A DNA stretch of 64,000 nt from an uncultured Collinsella sp. (GTDB lineage: Bacteria; Actinomycetota; Coriobacteriia; Coriobacteriales; Coriobacteriaceae), in contig CAUGJE010000003.1 of assembly GCA_959599915.1 (NCBI GenBank), forward strand, positions 124,001 through 188,000, written 5' to 3'. Below, piece after piece: positions 43,209 through 52,881 of this stretch. The first letter of the stretch is position 1; each line of letters begins with the position of its first letter. A program made the translations under genes and the position numbers. The notes beneath the pieces were generated by a model. The model did not search any database and was not told where the DNA came from. It saw nothing but the letters and a program-made list of their open reading frames with translations.

Positions 43209-44252
43209 TTGTTTTCTTTGATGGATATGTTCTTCGGTAGCTATGCGGGCGATCTTGCCATCGACCTCGGCACCGCAAATACGCTTGTCTCCGTGCGCGG
43301 CAAGGGCATCGTTATTCGCGAGCCCTCTGTTGTTGCCATCGACAAGAACGACGAGCGCATCCTGGCGGTCGGTATCGAGGCAAAGCGCATGCTCGGCCGT
43401 ACGCCCGGCAACATCGTGGCCGTTCGTCCCCTGAAGGACGGCGTCATCGCCGACTTCGATGTTACCGAGGCCATGCTTCGCTACTTTATCGACAAGGCGT
43501 CCGAGAAGCGCTATCCGTGGACTCCGCGTCCGCGTGTTGTCGTCTGCGTTCCCTCCGGTGTCACGTCGGTCGAGAAGCGCGCTGTCTTTGAGGCCACGAT
43601 CCAGGCCGGTGCCCGCCAGGCCTATCTGATCGAAGAGCCTATGGCAGCTGCTATCGGCGCCGACCTGCCCGTCGAGGAACCCACCGGCTCCATGGTCATC
43701 GACATCGGCGGCGGTACCACCGAGGTTGCCGTTATCGCTATGGGCGGCATCGTCGTCTCGCAGTCCATCCGTATTGCCGGCGACGAGTTCGATCAGGCCA
43801 TCCTCACGCACGTTCGCGATGCCTACAACCTGGCCATCGGCGAGCGTACGGCAGAGGATATCAAGATCAAGGTCGGCTCCGCCGTGCCGCTTAAGGACGA
43901 ACTCGACGTCGAGGTCAACGGCCGCGACGTGATCACCGGTCTGCCCAAGACCGTGCGCATCGAGAGCGAGGAGATTCGTCGCGCGCTCAACAAGCCGCTC
44001 GACGAGATGGCCAAGGCCGTCAAGGACGCACTCGACGCTACGCCTCCCGATCTTGCCTCGGACCTTATGTACTACGGCATTTTGCTGACCGGTGGCGGCG
44101 CGCTGCTGCGTGGTCTCGACGTGCGCCTGCGCGATGAGACCGGCGTTTCGGTCAACGTCAGCCCCACGGCGCTCGATAACGTTGTTAACGGCTGTGCCCG
44201 CGTGCTCGAGGCCAATGCGTTTGATGGCGGCTTCGTCCAGACCAATGCTTAA
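43209..44252 (+). CDS. mreB: Rod shape-determining protein MreB
   Basis: 347 residues from TTG 43209, with AGGAG 5 nt upstream. Actin-fold motifs: AIDLGTANTLV (phosphate 1), VIDIGGGTTEVAVI (phosphate 2) and LTGGGALLRGLD (adenosine). The N-terminal amphipathic FSLMDMFFG probably touches the membrane. MreB filaments guide lateral wall synthesis. First gene of the mreBCD-PBP2-rodA run. Confidence 0.96.
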   Translation: MFSLMDMFFGSYAGDLAIDLGTANTLVSVRGKGIVIREPSVVAIDKNDERILAVGIEAKRMLGRTPGNIVAVRPLKDGVIADFDVTEAMLRYFIDKASEKRYPWTPRPRVVVCVPSGVTSVEKRAVFEATIQAGARQAYLIEEPMAAAIGADLPVEEPTGSMVIDIGGGTTEVAVIAMGGIVVSQSIRIAGDEFDQAILTHVRDAYNLAIGERTAEDIKIKVGSAVPLKDELDVEVNGRDVITGLPKTVRIESEEIRRALNKPLDEMAKAVKDALDATPPDLASDLMYYGILLTGGGALLRGLDVRLRDETGVSVNVSPTALDNVVNGCARVLEANAFDGGFVQTNA

Positions 44253-44273
44253 TTTCCAAAAGGTGGATTCCAT

Positions 44274-45272
44274 TTGGCACGATCTTCGGGTTTCTCCACA
44301 AATCTGAATACCAAGCGACAATCAACGGGTATGCGCCCGTTGATTGTTTTCAGCCTGATTTCGGTGTTGCTGCTCACGTTTTATATTCGTGAGGGCGAGA
44401 CGGGGCCGATTCATGCCGTGCGTTCGGGCGTGACGACGATTACCTCGCCGGTGCGTTTTGTGGGCTCGGCTGTGGCGGCTCCCTTCAATGCGATCGGCAA
44501 CGTGTTCTCTAACCTTACGGCGTCGCAGGACACGCTTGACGAGCTTAAGAAGCAAAACGAGGAACTGACCTCCAAGGTTGCCGAGCTCTCCGAGGCTCAA
44601 AAGACCGCCGAGCGACTGGAGGGTCTGGTCGGCCTGCAGTCGACCTATAACCTCAAATCGACCGCTGCTCGTATCGTTGGTGCCTCCGGCGATGCCTGGA
44701 CCTCGACCGTCACCATCGATAAGGGTTCTGCCGACGGTCTTACCATCAACATGCCTGTGACGAGTTCTGCCGGTGTCATAGGCCAGATTATTGAGGTCTC
44801 GGCCAAGACGTCCACCGTGCGCCTGATTGGCGACGAGAACTCGGGCGTGTCCGCTATGGTGCAGGACACGCGCGCCCAGGGCATGCTGCAGGGTCAGGCT
44901 GACGGCACGCTGCGTCTTGAGTACGTGAGCGTCGACTCCGACGTTAAGGTTGGCGACATCATCGTGACCTCGGGCATTGGCGGTGTGTTCCCCAAGGGCC
45001 TTCCGCTCGGCACCGTCTCGTCGGTTGAGAAATCGGCAAACGACGTGTACTACACCATTGTGGTGCGCGCTCAGACCACGGCCGAGAACAACGAGGAAGT
45101 GCTGGTCATTACCTCGCTGACCGACGAACAGTCGGCCTCGGATGAGGACGTGAACACGGCCAACAGCACGCCGCAGGGAACGTCGCGCGATGCTGCGACC
45201 AAGACGAAGGACGAGAGCCCGGATGACAGTTCCGACACGTCCGAGACGACCGATTCCGGCTCGAGCGAATAG
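44274..45272 (+). CDS. mreC: Rod shape-determining protein MreC
   Basis: 332 residues from TTG 44274, with AAAGGTGGA upstream. It has one N-terminal membrane segment (MRPLIVFSLISVLLLTFYI), a coiled coil (LDELKKQNEELTSKVAELSE), and two beta-barrel domains with VTSSAGVIGQI and VTSGIGGVFPKGLPLG. A Ser/Thr/Asp-rich tail (~50 residues) ends the protein. It links MreB to PBP2 outside the membrane. Confidence 0.93.
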   Translation: MARSSGFSTNLNTKRQSTGMRPLIVFSLISVLLLTFYIREGETGPIHAVRSGVTTITSPVRFVGSAVAAPFNAIGNVFSNLTASQDTLDELKKQNEELTSKVAELSEAQKTAERLEGLVGLQSTYNLKSTAARIVGASGDAWTSTVTIDKGSADGLTINMPVTSSAGVIGQIIEVSAKTSTVRLIGDENSGVSAMVQDTRAQGMLQGQADGTLRLEYVSVDSDVKVGDIIVTSGIGGVFPKGLPLGTVSSVEKSANDVYYTIVVRAQTTAENNEEVLVITSLTDEQSASDEDVNTANSTPQGTSRDAATKTKDESPDDSSDTSETTDSGSSE

Positions 45273-45283
45273 GGGGCATGTCC

Positions 45284-45850
45284 ATGGATCTACACGAGCA
45301 GGGGATGAGCTCCCGCACGTTTGTAATCGCCGCCATTGTGTGCGTGCTGCTGCAGGCAGGCCTGGCACCGCAGATCTCCATTGCGGGCGGTCGCGTCAAC
45401 TTTATGATTATCCTGGTGTGCCTAAGCGTGTTCTCGGGCGACCCGACCCGTGCCGTCGTGTGCGGTTTTTGCAGCGGCTTGTTCTATGACCTTTCCGCTG
45501 CCGTGCCGGTGGGCGTTATGTCGCTCCTGCTGACCGTGGGTTCTTTTGCCCTGGTGCATAGCGCTGCCGGTCAGACGGGCGGTACCCCGAGTGCGCGCGG
45601 CATCACTGTGGGCGCCTTTGCGCTCGTCATTAATGTGATCTACAGCATCATCTTGCTGTTTATGGGTTTGGAGACGAGCTTTGTCGTGGCGATCTTCGGC
45701 CATGCGCTGCCGTCTTCGATCCTGACGGGTCTGGTTGCCATTCCGTTTTTGATGTCCGGCGTCGTGCCGCAGTCCGGTTATGGATTTTCCGCACGTGGCG
45801 GACGCCAGACGGGCATGCGCTTTAAGCCCAAGACCCGTAAGCTCAAATAG
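45284..45850 (+). CDS. mreD: Rod shape-determining protein MreD
   Basis: 188 residues from ATG 45284, where GGGGG is 7 nt upstream; the ATG at 45278 is too close to it. There are about five membrane segments, with VNFMIILVCLSVFSG and GFCSGLFYDLSAAVPVG as in the family. Small integral membrane partner of MreC. Confidence 0.88.
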   Translation: MDLHEQGMSSRTFVIAAIVCVLLQAGLAPQISIAGGRVNFMIILVCLSVFSGDPTRAVVCGFCSGLFYDLSAAVPVGVMSLLLTVGSFALVHSAAGQTGGTPSARGITVGAFALVINVIYSIILLFMGLETSFVVAIFGHALPSSILTGLVAIPFLMSGVVPQSGYGFSARGGRQTGMRFKPKTRKLK

Positions 45851-45863
45851 GGGAGGCTCGTAG

Positions 45864-47933
45864 ATGTCTTCCCAGATGACGGTTATTATCGCCGGTATCG
45901 TGCTGGTTGTGGCCATCGTGGTCGCACTGGTCATCATGCGTCGCGGCGATTCTCGTTTTACCTACGATACGCAGCATGGGACGGCCCCGCGCGCCACCGA
46001 GGGCGAGGGCAATACCGCGGCGACCGCCTTTAAGGGCCGCTTCTCCATCCTCACCACGGGTGTGGGCGCGATGTTCGCGGCGCTTGCCGTCAAGCTGTGG
46101 GGCATGCAGATGGTCTCGTCGGACTATTACGAAAAGCAGGCTAATAGCAATCAGACGCGCACCGTTACCACACCCGCTGTGCGCGGCCGCATCCTCGACC
46201 GCAATGGCGTGGCGCTTGTCCAGAACCGTCCCTCACTTGCTGTCGTGGCCTACCGCGACCTTGCCGAGGATGAGGTTCTGGTTCGCCATCTTGCCAACGT
46301 GCTCGGTATGCCCTACGTGGCGGTGCTGCGCAATATTCAGGACAATTCCGAGGGCGCTCAGAGCCTGCATACCATCGCGACGGACGTCCGTCGCTCCACG
46401 GTTGCCTATATTCAGGAGCACGCCGGCGAGTTCCCGGGCGTCAAGATTGCCGAGCGTACCGAGCGCCAGTATCCATATGGCGAGACGGCATGCCATATCT
46501 TGGGCTATACCGGCACCATTACCTCCGAGCAGCTCGAGGCCCAGAATAAGAAAACCTCTGGTGATGATGATGCTTCTGCTGGCCGGATTACGTACCAGTC
46601 GGGCGATATCGTGGGCCAGGCGGGTGTTGAGAGCTACTACGAAAACCTGCTGCAGGGTATTCGTGGCGAGCAGACCGTCAAGGTCGATGCCTCGGGCAAT
46701 GTGACCGGTCAGGCCGGCGCCGTGCCCGCCAAGGCCGGCTCCGACATTAAGCTCACGCTCGATCTTAAGATCCAACAGGCCTGTGAGACGGCGCTGGCGA
46801 GCGCCATCGAGCTTGCCAAGACCACTGGCTACAGCAATGCCGGCAACGGCGCTGTGGTGTGTCTCGATCCCAACAATGGCGAGATCCTGGGCATGGCGAG
46901 CGAGCCCAAGTTCGATCCGTCCGTCTTTATCGGCGGCGTCTCAAATGACGTGTGGACCGAGCTCAATGATGACAAGGGTTCGCACCCGCTGCTCAACCGC
47001 GCCATTAGCGGACAGTACATGTCGGCCTCGACCATCAAGCCGCTCTCGGCACTGGCCGGTCTTGAGTTTGGAACCTACACTTCAACGCAGACAACCAACT
47101 GCACGGGCTATTGGACGGGCCTGGGCAAGGCTTGGGGCAAGCGCTGCTGGCTGACGTCTGGCCACGGCACCATGACGCTGCAGTCGGGTATCGCCAACTC
47201 GTGCGACCCCGTCTTCTACGACATGGGCAAGGCCTTCTTTTATGACGAGCAACATTCCGAGGGCCTGCAGGAGGTCTTTCGTCGCTGGGGCCTAGGCAAG
47301 ACCTGCGGTATCGATCTGCCGAGTGAGGGCGCGGGCCGTATTCCCGATGCCGAGTGGAAAGAGTCGTACTTTACCGACGCCTCTGCCGAGGACCGCAAGT
47401 GGAATGCCGGCGATATGACCAACATTGCCATCGGCCAAGGCGACATCCTGGTGACGCCCCTGCAGATGGCGTGCGCCTATATGGGTCTTGCCAACGGCGG
47501 CAAACAGTACGTGCCTCACGTGTTTTTGTCTGCCGTGTCGCGCGATGGCGACGGCGATGCCTATAAGTACAACGGCAAGGGCAAGAAGAAGCGCCTGGAG
47601 GCCAAGATCAACAGCGATTCGGATTTGACTCTTGTTCGCAACGGCATGCACGACGTGATTTACACGGCATCGACGTCCCTGGCGGCTCACTTTGGCACCC
47701 TGACGCCGCAGGTGTACGGCAAGTCGGGCACGGGCGAGAAAAGCGGCGAGGACGAATACGCGTGGTTCTGCGCCTATGCACCGGCCGATGATCCCAAGTA
47801 TGTCATCGCTACTGTCCTGGAGCAGGGCGGCGGTGGTTCGGATACCGCGATGCATGTCGTGCGCGACGTGCTCGGCGTGATTTATGACGAGCCCGATACC
47901 TCTTCGGCCTCGGGCGATTCTTCGGTTCGATAG
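45864..47933 (+). CDS. mrdA: Penicillin-binding protein 2 (elongasome transpeptidase)
   Basis: 689 residues. N-terminal hydrophobic segments lie near 5-25 and 63-80, then the dimerisation domain (RGRILDRNGVALVQNRPSL) and the transpeptidase domain. SASTIKP gives the active Ser389 and Lys392, SCD near 430 takes the place of SxN, and KSGTG is the KTG-box variant. It makes peptidoglycan cross-links in rod elongation with RodA, encoded directly downstream. Confidence 0.93.
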   Translation: MSSQMTVIIAGIVLVVAIVVALVIMRRGDSRFTYDTQHGTAPRATEGEGNTAATAFKGRFSILTTGVGAMFAALAVKLWGMQMVSSDYYEKQANSNQTRTVTTPAVRGRILDRNGVALVQNRPSLAVVAYRDLAEDEVLVRHLANVLGMPYVAVLRNIQDNSEGAQSLHTIATDVRRSTVAYIQEHAGEFPGVKIAERTERQYPYGETACHILGYTGTITSEQLEAQNKKTSGDDDASAGRITYQSGDIVGQAGVESYYENLLQGIRGEQTVKVDASGNVTGQAGAVPAKAGSDIKLTLDLKIQQACETALASAIELAKTTGYSNAGNGAVVCLDPNNGEILGMASEPKFDPSVFIGGVSNDVWTELNDDKGSHPLLNRAISGQYMSASTIKPLSALAGLEFGTYTSTQTTNCTGYWTGLGKAWGKRCWLTSGHGTMTLQSGIANSCDPVFYDMGKAFFYDEQHSEGLQEVFRRWGLGKTCGIDLPSEGAGRIPDAEWKESYFTDASAEDRKWNAGDMTNIAIGQGDILVTPLQMACAYMGLANGGKQYVPHVFLSAVSRDGDGDAYKYNGKGKKKRLEAKINSDSDLTLVRNGMHDVIYTASTSLAAHFGTLTPQVYGKSGTGEKSGEDEYAWFCAYAPADDPKYVIATVLEQGGGGSDTAMHVVRDVLGVIYDEPDTSSASGDSSVR

Positions 47934-47942
47934 GAGGTTGCG

Positions 47943-49169
47943 ATGGATTTTTCTCCGGCGGATCTGTTCCGTTCAACCAAGACCGGCTCTCGCAGCAGCC
48001 TGGACCGCGTCAACAAGCAACTTTCGGCCTCGCGCGGTACGTTTCGCCAAAAGGTGCATATCGGTGTGCTGCTGGCTACCGTCGCGCTCGTTGCCTATGG
48101 CGCCATCATTATTTGGTCGGCGTCACAGTTTAAGGCCGACGCCTCATTCTCGCGCCACCTGCTGGGCATTGGCATTGGCGCGGTGCTTGCGGTGCTCGTC
48201 TGGCGTACCGATCTGCGCGGTATTTCCAATTTTTCGACGGCGTTGCTCGTCATCGACCTGATCGTGATCTTCTCGCCCAAGATTCCGGGTCTGTCCTATA
48301 CGGGCGGTCTGGGCATGACGGGCTGGATCAAGATTCCCGGTATCGGCTTGACATTCCAGCCGGTCGAGCTTGCCAAGCTCATCACCATCTTCTTTATCGC
48401 CACGCTTGGCTCGCAGTATAACGGCCGCATCGATACCGTTCGCGACTACGTCAAGCTCTGCGGCATGCTGTCCATCCCGTTTTTGGCCGTCGTTGCCATG
48501 GGCGACCTGGGCTCGGGCCTGGTCGTGCTGGTCTCGGGCGCCATCGTCATCTGCATGAGCGGTGCGCGCCGCGAATGGGTGCTGTCGACCCTGGCCCTGC
48601 TTGTGGGCCTGGTGGCCCTCGTCCTGGCGCTCGATTCGGTCTTTGATTCGTTGCTCGGCCACGATGTGCTCATCAAGCAGTATCAGATGAACCGCCTGAC
48701 GGTCTTTATCGACCCCGATAATGCCGATTCGGACGATGCCTACAACCTGCAGCAGTCGCTTATCGCCGTTGGCTCGGGCGGCTTCTTTGGTAAGGGTTTG
48801 GGCCATGCGACGCAGTCGGCCGGCGGCTTTCTGCCTGAGTTCCACACCGACTTTGTCTTCGCCTTCCTATCCGAGACCTTTGGCTTTTGCGGTTCCTTTT
48901 TGCTCCTGTGCCTCTACGTGCTGCTGATCTTTTCGACGATTCGCGTCGCCTTTAAGTGTGAGTCGCTGTTCTTGCGTCTTTCGTGTGTGGGCATCGTTGG
49001 CATGTGGGCGTTTCAGACCTTCGAAAACATCGGCATGTGCATCGGCATGATGCCGATTACCGGTATTCCGCTACCGTTTATTAGCTTTGGTTCGTCTTCG
49101 ATGATGATTCAGCTGCTGACGGTGGGTATCGTACAATCCATATGGCGGCATCGTTCGGGCGCCGCGTAA
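47943..49169 (+). CDS. rodA: RodA/FtsW family SEDS peptidoglycan polymerase
   Basis: 408 residues with about ten membrane segments. Family features: YTGGLGMTGWIKIPGIGLTFQPVELAK, a large loop with QQSLIAVGSGGFFGKGLGHATQS, and the end FENIGMCIGMMPITGIPLPFISFGSSSM. It polymerises glycan strands with PBP2. ATG 47943 follows AGGAGG; the gap to PBP2 is 9 nt. The N-terminal ~45 residues are a polar extension. Confidence 0.93.
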   Translation: MDFSPADLFRSTKTGSRSSLDRVNKQLSASRGTFRQKVHIGVLLATVALVAYGAIIIWSASQFKADASFSRHLLGIGIGAVLAVLVWRTDLRGISNFSTALLVIDLIVIFSPKIPGLSYTGGLGMTGWIKIPGIGLTFQPVELAKLITIFFIATLGSQYNGRIDTVRDYVKLCGMLSIPFLAVVAMGDLGSGLVVLVSGAIVICMSGARREWVLSTLALLVGLVALVLALDSVFDSLLGHDVLIKQYQMNRLTVFIDPDNADSDDAYNLQQSLIAVGSGGFFGKGLGHATQSAGGFLPEFHTDFVFAFLSETFGFCGSFLLLCLYVLLIFSTIRVAFKCESLFLRLSCVGIVGMWAFQTFENIGMCIGMMPITGIPLPFISFGSSSMMIQLLTVGIVQSIWRHRSGAA

Positions 49170-49187
49170 CCGCTGGAGGGGTTTGCT

Positions 49188-50117
49188 ATGAAAATTCCCG
49201 TAGATAAGCTGACCCGCGCTTTTAAGATGGGCGCGTCCGTTAAGAAGGATTCCGATACGCCGGTGCGCGTCTCGGTCTATCTGGATTCGTCCGCCTCGCG
49301 CTTTCTGGCCGAGACGGTGCGTGACGCCTTTGTGCCGCAGACGACCTCGGGCATTGTGCGCGTCGAGCGTCTGGGGGAGGAGCGAATTGCTCCAAAGACC
49401 GATACCGATGTGGTACTGGTGCTCTCGTGTGGTTCCGACCGCCTGGAGAGTGCCGTGCAGGAGCTCGTGATCGCCGGCGCGCCCGTGTGCGTGCTTGCCG
49501 AGTCTGCTGTGGAGGTGCCGTTTATCGAGGAGTCCACGCCCATGCTCGGCGTGGTGGCGGCAACCGATAAGACGTTTCTGCTCGAGACGCTTGCCCGCTG
49601 GATTCTCGATCGCACCGACAAGGAAACGGCTTTTGCGGCGAACTTTGCCTTTATGCGCATCGCGGCGGCCAATCGTATCATCACCTCGTGCGCGCTCACC
49701 AATATGGCGACCGGTGCGCTGGTGTTTTTGCCGGGCGCCGATTATCCCGTTATGGCGCTGGCGCAGGTGGGCATGCTCTTTGAGCTCGCTGCCGTCTTTG
49801 GACGCGGCATTAAGCCTGAGCGCGGCTATGAGGTCGCGGGCGTGCTTGCCGGCGGTCTTGTGATCCGCGCGGTCACCCGCGCACTCGTCAAGCAGACGCC
49901 GCATATTGGGTTTGCCGTCAAGGCGCTCACTGCTGCCGCGGGCACCTATGGCATGGGCCGTGCGCTCGTTTCGCTCTACGAGCGCGATGTCGACTACAGC
50001 CGTGCCAACGAGGTGGTCACCGCCACGTTCTCCCGCGTTCGCGATCTGGTGACCACGGTCGCGGGTGCTACCCGTCCTATGGCGTCCTACCAGGACGCAT
50101 CCGATCTCGCAGCTTAG
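49188..50117 (+). CDS. DUF697-like membrane protein
   Basis: 309 residues. The N-terminal half is soluble. The C-terminal half (about 160-285) has hydrophobic helices with the DUF697/YcjF-like pattern LPGADYPVMALAQVGMLFELAAVFGRG, then TYGMGRALVSLYERD. The function of DUF697 proteins is poorly known; in some lineages they accompany GTPases. Here it sits between rodA and the radical-SAM gene with short gaps (18 and 10 nt), so it belongs to this operon and perhaps to cell-envelope upkeep. Confidence 0.65.
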   Translation: MKIPVDKLTRAFKMGASVKKDSDTPVRVSVYLDSSASRFLAETVRDAFVPQTTSGIVRVERLGEERIAPKTDTDVVLVLSCGSDRLESAVQELVIAGAPVCVLAESAVEVPFIEESTPMLGVVAATDKTFLLETLARWILDRTDKETAFAANFAFMRIAAANRIITSCALTNMATGALVFLPGADYPVMALAQVGMLFELAAVFGRGIKPERGYEVAGVLAGGLVIRAVTRALVKQTPHIGFAVKALTAAAGTYGMGRALVSLYERDVDYSRANEVVTATFSRVRDLVTTVAGATRPMASYQDASDLAA

Positions 50118-50127
50118 GGGTTTTCCG

Positions 50128-52005
50128 TTGCGCGTTGCATACCAAGACTGTTTTCATTTAATTGAGCCGCTGCTCGCCAAGGTCGAAAAGCCGAGTCGCT
50201 ATATCGATCACGAGTGGGGCACGCTTTCCAAGGCCGATGCCGACTACCGTTGCTGCTTGATCTACCCGGATGTGTACGAGGTTGGTCTGCCCAACCAGGG
50301 TATCGCCATCCTCTACAACATTCTTAACCAGGCCGAGGGCATCTCCTGCGAGCGCGGCTATGTGCCGTGGCCCGACATGGGTGACGCCATGCGCGAGGCG
50401 GGCATTCCGCTGCTGTCGCTCGAAGGTGCTGCCCCCGTCGCTTCGTTTGATATCGTCGGTCTGCATGTGCCGCACGAGATGGCGGTGACGAACTTCCTCG
50501 AGGCACTCGATCTCGCTGGCATTCCGCTGTTAGCGGCCGACCGAGGCGAAGACGACCCCATCATCATCGCCGGCGGTCCCTCGGTGTACAACCCTGAGCC
50601 GTACGCGGCCTTCTTCGATGCCATCCTCATCGGCGAGGGCGAGGAATCGCTGCTCGAGACCTGCCAGCTGCATCGCCGCCTGCGTGACGAAGGAGTCCCG
50701 CGCGCGCAGATTGTTGAGCAGCTTGCATCCATTGCCGGCAACTACGTGCCGTCGCTCTATGAGGTTCGTCACGATGAGCCCTGCTCGCCGCATGGCTACA
50801 CCGTGCCGCGTGAGGGCAAGGATGCTCCGGTCGTGGTCTACAAGCGCGTCGTCGAGGATTTCGGCGCCACGAATCCGCTGTCGCAGTCGTGTGTACCCTA
50901 TGCGCAGCTGGTCCACGACCGCCTGTCTATCGAGATCCTGCGTGGCTGCGCTCGCGGCTGTCGTTTTTGCCAGGCCGGCATGACGTATCGCCCGGTGCGC
51001 GAGCGCTCGGCCGACCAGATCGTCTCGTCGGTGATTCAGGGTCTGGAAAAGACCGGCTATGACGAGGTGTCGCTGACCTCGCTCTCCACGACCGACCACT
51101 CCTGCATTCGCGACGTGCTCGGCAGGCTCAACCGTCGCCTGGAGGATACGGGTATTCGCGTGTCTATTCCGTCGCAGCGCCTGGATTCGTTTGGCGTGGA
51201 TATGGCCGAGTCGGTCGCCGGCGAAAAGAAGGGCGGCCTGACGTTCGCACCCGAGGCCGGCAGCCAGCGCATGCGCGACATCATTAACAAGAACGTGACC
51301 GAGGAGGACCTGGACCGTGCGGCCAAGGCGGCCTTCGAGGCCGGCTGGAACCGCATGAAGCTCTACTTTATGATGGGCCTTCCCGGCGAGCGCGACGAGG
51401 ACATCGTGGCCATCGCCAATCTGGCCGATCACGTGCTGGAGCTCGGTCGTTCCGTGGTGCCCAAGGCTCGTCGCGGCTCGATCTCGGTGTCCATCTCGGT
51501 TTCGGTGTTTATCCCCAAGGCTGCCACGCCGTTCCAGTGGTGCCCGCAGCTCGACTACGACGACGTCAAGCGTCGCCAGAAGCTGCTTATCACGAGCGTT
51601 CGCAACCGTGCCGTCCGCGTGCATTACCACGATGCCGAGACCTCGCTCATCGAGGCCGCGCTCTCCCGCGCCGGTCGTGACATGACGCCCGTCATCATCG
51701 ATGCTTGGCGCTCGGGGTCTCGCTTTGACGCCTGGGTAGAGCATTTCTCGCTCGATAACTGGAAGGAGGCTGCTGCCAAAAACGGCATCGACCTCAATGA
51801 GCTTGTGCACCTGCCCTATGAGTTGGACTGGCGTCTGCCGTGGGAGCATGTGAGCCCCGGCTGCACGCGCGGCTTCCTCGAGCGCGAGTACCGTCGCTCG
51901 CTCGAGGGTGTCACGACTCCCGACTGCACTCGCACGTCGTGCACCGGCTGCGGAATCTGCCCCACGCTCCACGCCAAGAATGTATTGATGGGTGATCGCG
52001 CATGA
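50128..52005 (+). CDS. TIGR03960-type radical SAM protein with B12-binding-like N-terminus
   Basis: 625 residues from TTG 50128, with AGGGG 7 nt upstream; the longer frame would overlap the previous gene. After an N-terminal B12-binding-like fold (YPDVYEVGLPNQGIAILYNIL), the radical SAM cluster motif RGCARGCRFCQAGM binds 4Fe-4S. The C-terminus has four Cys (CTRTSCTGCGICPTLH). It is always paired with the DUF2344 gene in many bacteria and proposed to act in tRNA or cofactor modification; the reaction is not known to me. It overlaps the next gene by 4 nt (ATGA). Confidence 0.85.
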   Translation: MRVAYQDCFHLIEPLLAKVEKPSRYIDHEWGTLSKADADYRCCLIYPDVYEVGLPNQGIAILYNILNQAEGISCERGYVPWPDMGDAMREAGIPLLSLEGAAPVASFDIVGLHVPHEMAVTNFLEALDLAGIPLLAADRGEDDPIIIAGGPSVYNPEPYAAFFDAILIGEGEESLLETCQLHRRLRDEGVPRAQIVEQLASIAGNYVPSLYEVRHDEPCSPHGYTVPREGKDAPVVVYKRVVEDFGATNPLSQSCVPYAQLVHDRLSIEILRGCARGCRFCQAGMTYRPVRERSADQIVSSVIQGLEKTGYDEVSLTSLSTTDHSCIRDVLGRLNRRLEDTGIRVSIPSQRLDSFGVDMAESVAGEKKGGLTFAPEAGSQRMRDIINKNVTEEDLDRAAKAAFEAGWNRMKLYFMMGLPGERDEDIVAIANLADHVLELGRSVVPKARRGSISVSISVSVFIPKAATPFQWCPQLDYDDVKRRQKLLITSVRNRAVRVHYHDAETSLIEAALSRAGRDMTPVIIDAWRSGSRFDAWVEHFSLDNWKEAAAKNGIDLNELVHLPYELDWRLPWEHVSPGCTRGFLEREYRRSLEGVTTPDCTRTSCTGCGICPTLHAKNVLMGDRA

Positions 52006-52814
52006 GTGAGCGCCTGACCGACAACCCCACGCTCTTTAGACTTCGTGTTCGCTATGGCAAGCGCGATCGCCTTAAGTACCTGGGCCATCTCGAAGTAATC
52101 CATACCATTGAGCGCATCGTGCGCCGTGCGGGACTTCCCTATGCCGTCACGCAGGGCTTCTCTCCGCACATGCGAGTGGGCTTCTCTTCGGCGCTACCGG
52201 TGGGTACGTCGTCGATCTGCGAGTGGTATGACCTGTTTATGACCGAGTTCGTGGCGCTCGACGAGGCGTTTGGGCGCCTGGCTGCGGCGTCTCCGGCCGA
52301 TCTGGCGCCCATCGAGGCGGCGTACATCGACGTGCATACGCCGGCGTTGACGGCTCAGCTTACGCGTCTGTCGTATCGCATCGACCTGCACTTGGATCCC
52401 GAGGCGCCCGTAAGCGCCGACGAGGTGCGTCGTGCGATCGACACGCTGCGCGCGGGCCATGGCATCGACTACGCGCGCGGCAAAAAGAGCAAGCGCTTGG
52501 ATTTGGATCACACGCTCGTGGGCTATGAGCTCACGGCGGGGGAGCGCCCGGACCATTTGGTGCTCATGCTCGACACCCATGCCGATAACGAGGGCTCCAT
52601 GCGTCCGGAAATTTTGCTTTCCGCTGCTGATGTTTTGTTGCAGGGCTTGACCCCGGGCGTGGATGCACCTATTGTTTCCACCGGTATGCAAGACCTCGTG
52701 ACCATCTGCTCCTACGATGTCGAGCGTCAGAATCAAGCATGCGAGGACGACGAGGGCCGACTCGTCAGCCCCATACCTGTGCGAACTTGTGGATTTGCTC
52801 CACATACTCGTTGA
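52002..52814 (+). CDS. TIGR03936/DUF2344 radical-SAM-associated protein
   Basis: 270 residues. The start LFRLRVRYGKRDRLKYLGHLEVIHTIERIVRRA, with YAVTQGFSPHMRVGFSSALPVGTSS, is the family signature. It overlaps the radical SAM gene by ATGA, so a complex or a shared reaction is likely. Its stop codon overlaps the -35 box of the rplU promoter. Confidence 0.85.
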   Translation: MSERLTDNPTLFRLRVRYGKRDRLKYLGHLEVIHTIERIVRRAGLPYAVTQGFSPHMRVGFSSALPVGTSSICEWYDLFMTEFVALDEAFGRLAAASPADLAPIEAAYIDVHTPALTAQLTRLSYRIDLHLDPEAPVSADEVRRAIDTLRAGHGIDYARGKKSKRLDLDHTLVGYELTAGERPDHLVLMLDTHADNEGSMRPEILLSAADVLLQGLTPGVDAPIVSTGMQDLVTICSYDVERQNQACEDDEGRLVSPIPVRTCGFAPHTR

Positions 52815-52839
52815 CGGGGGTATTTTCGCCTGCTATTAT
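52811..52839 (+). promoter_or_regulatory. Sigma70-type promoter of rplU-rpmA
   Basis: TTGACG (52811-52816) and TATTAT (52834-52839) are separated by exactly 17 nt, 43 nt before the rplU ATG. Confidence 0.75.
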
Positions 52840-52881
52840 ATTCGGCTGTTGCACTAACTGATGCATGAAGGGCAAGTAAAC

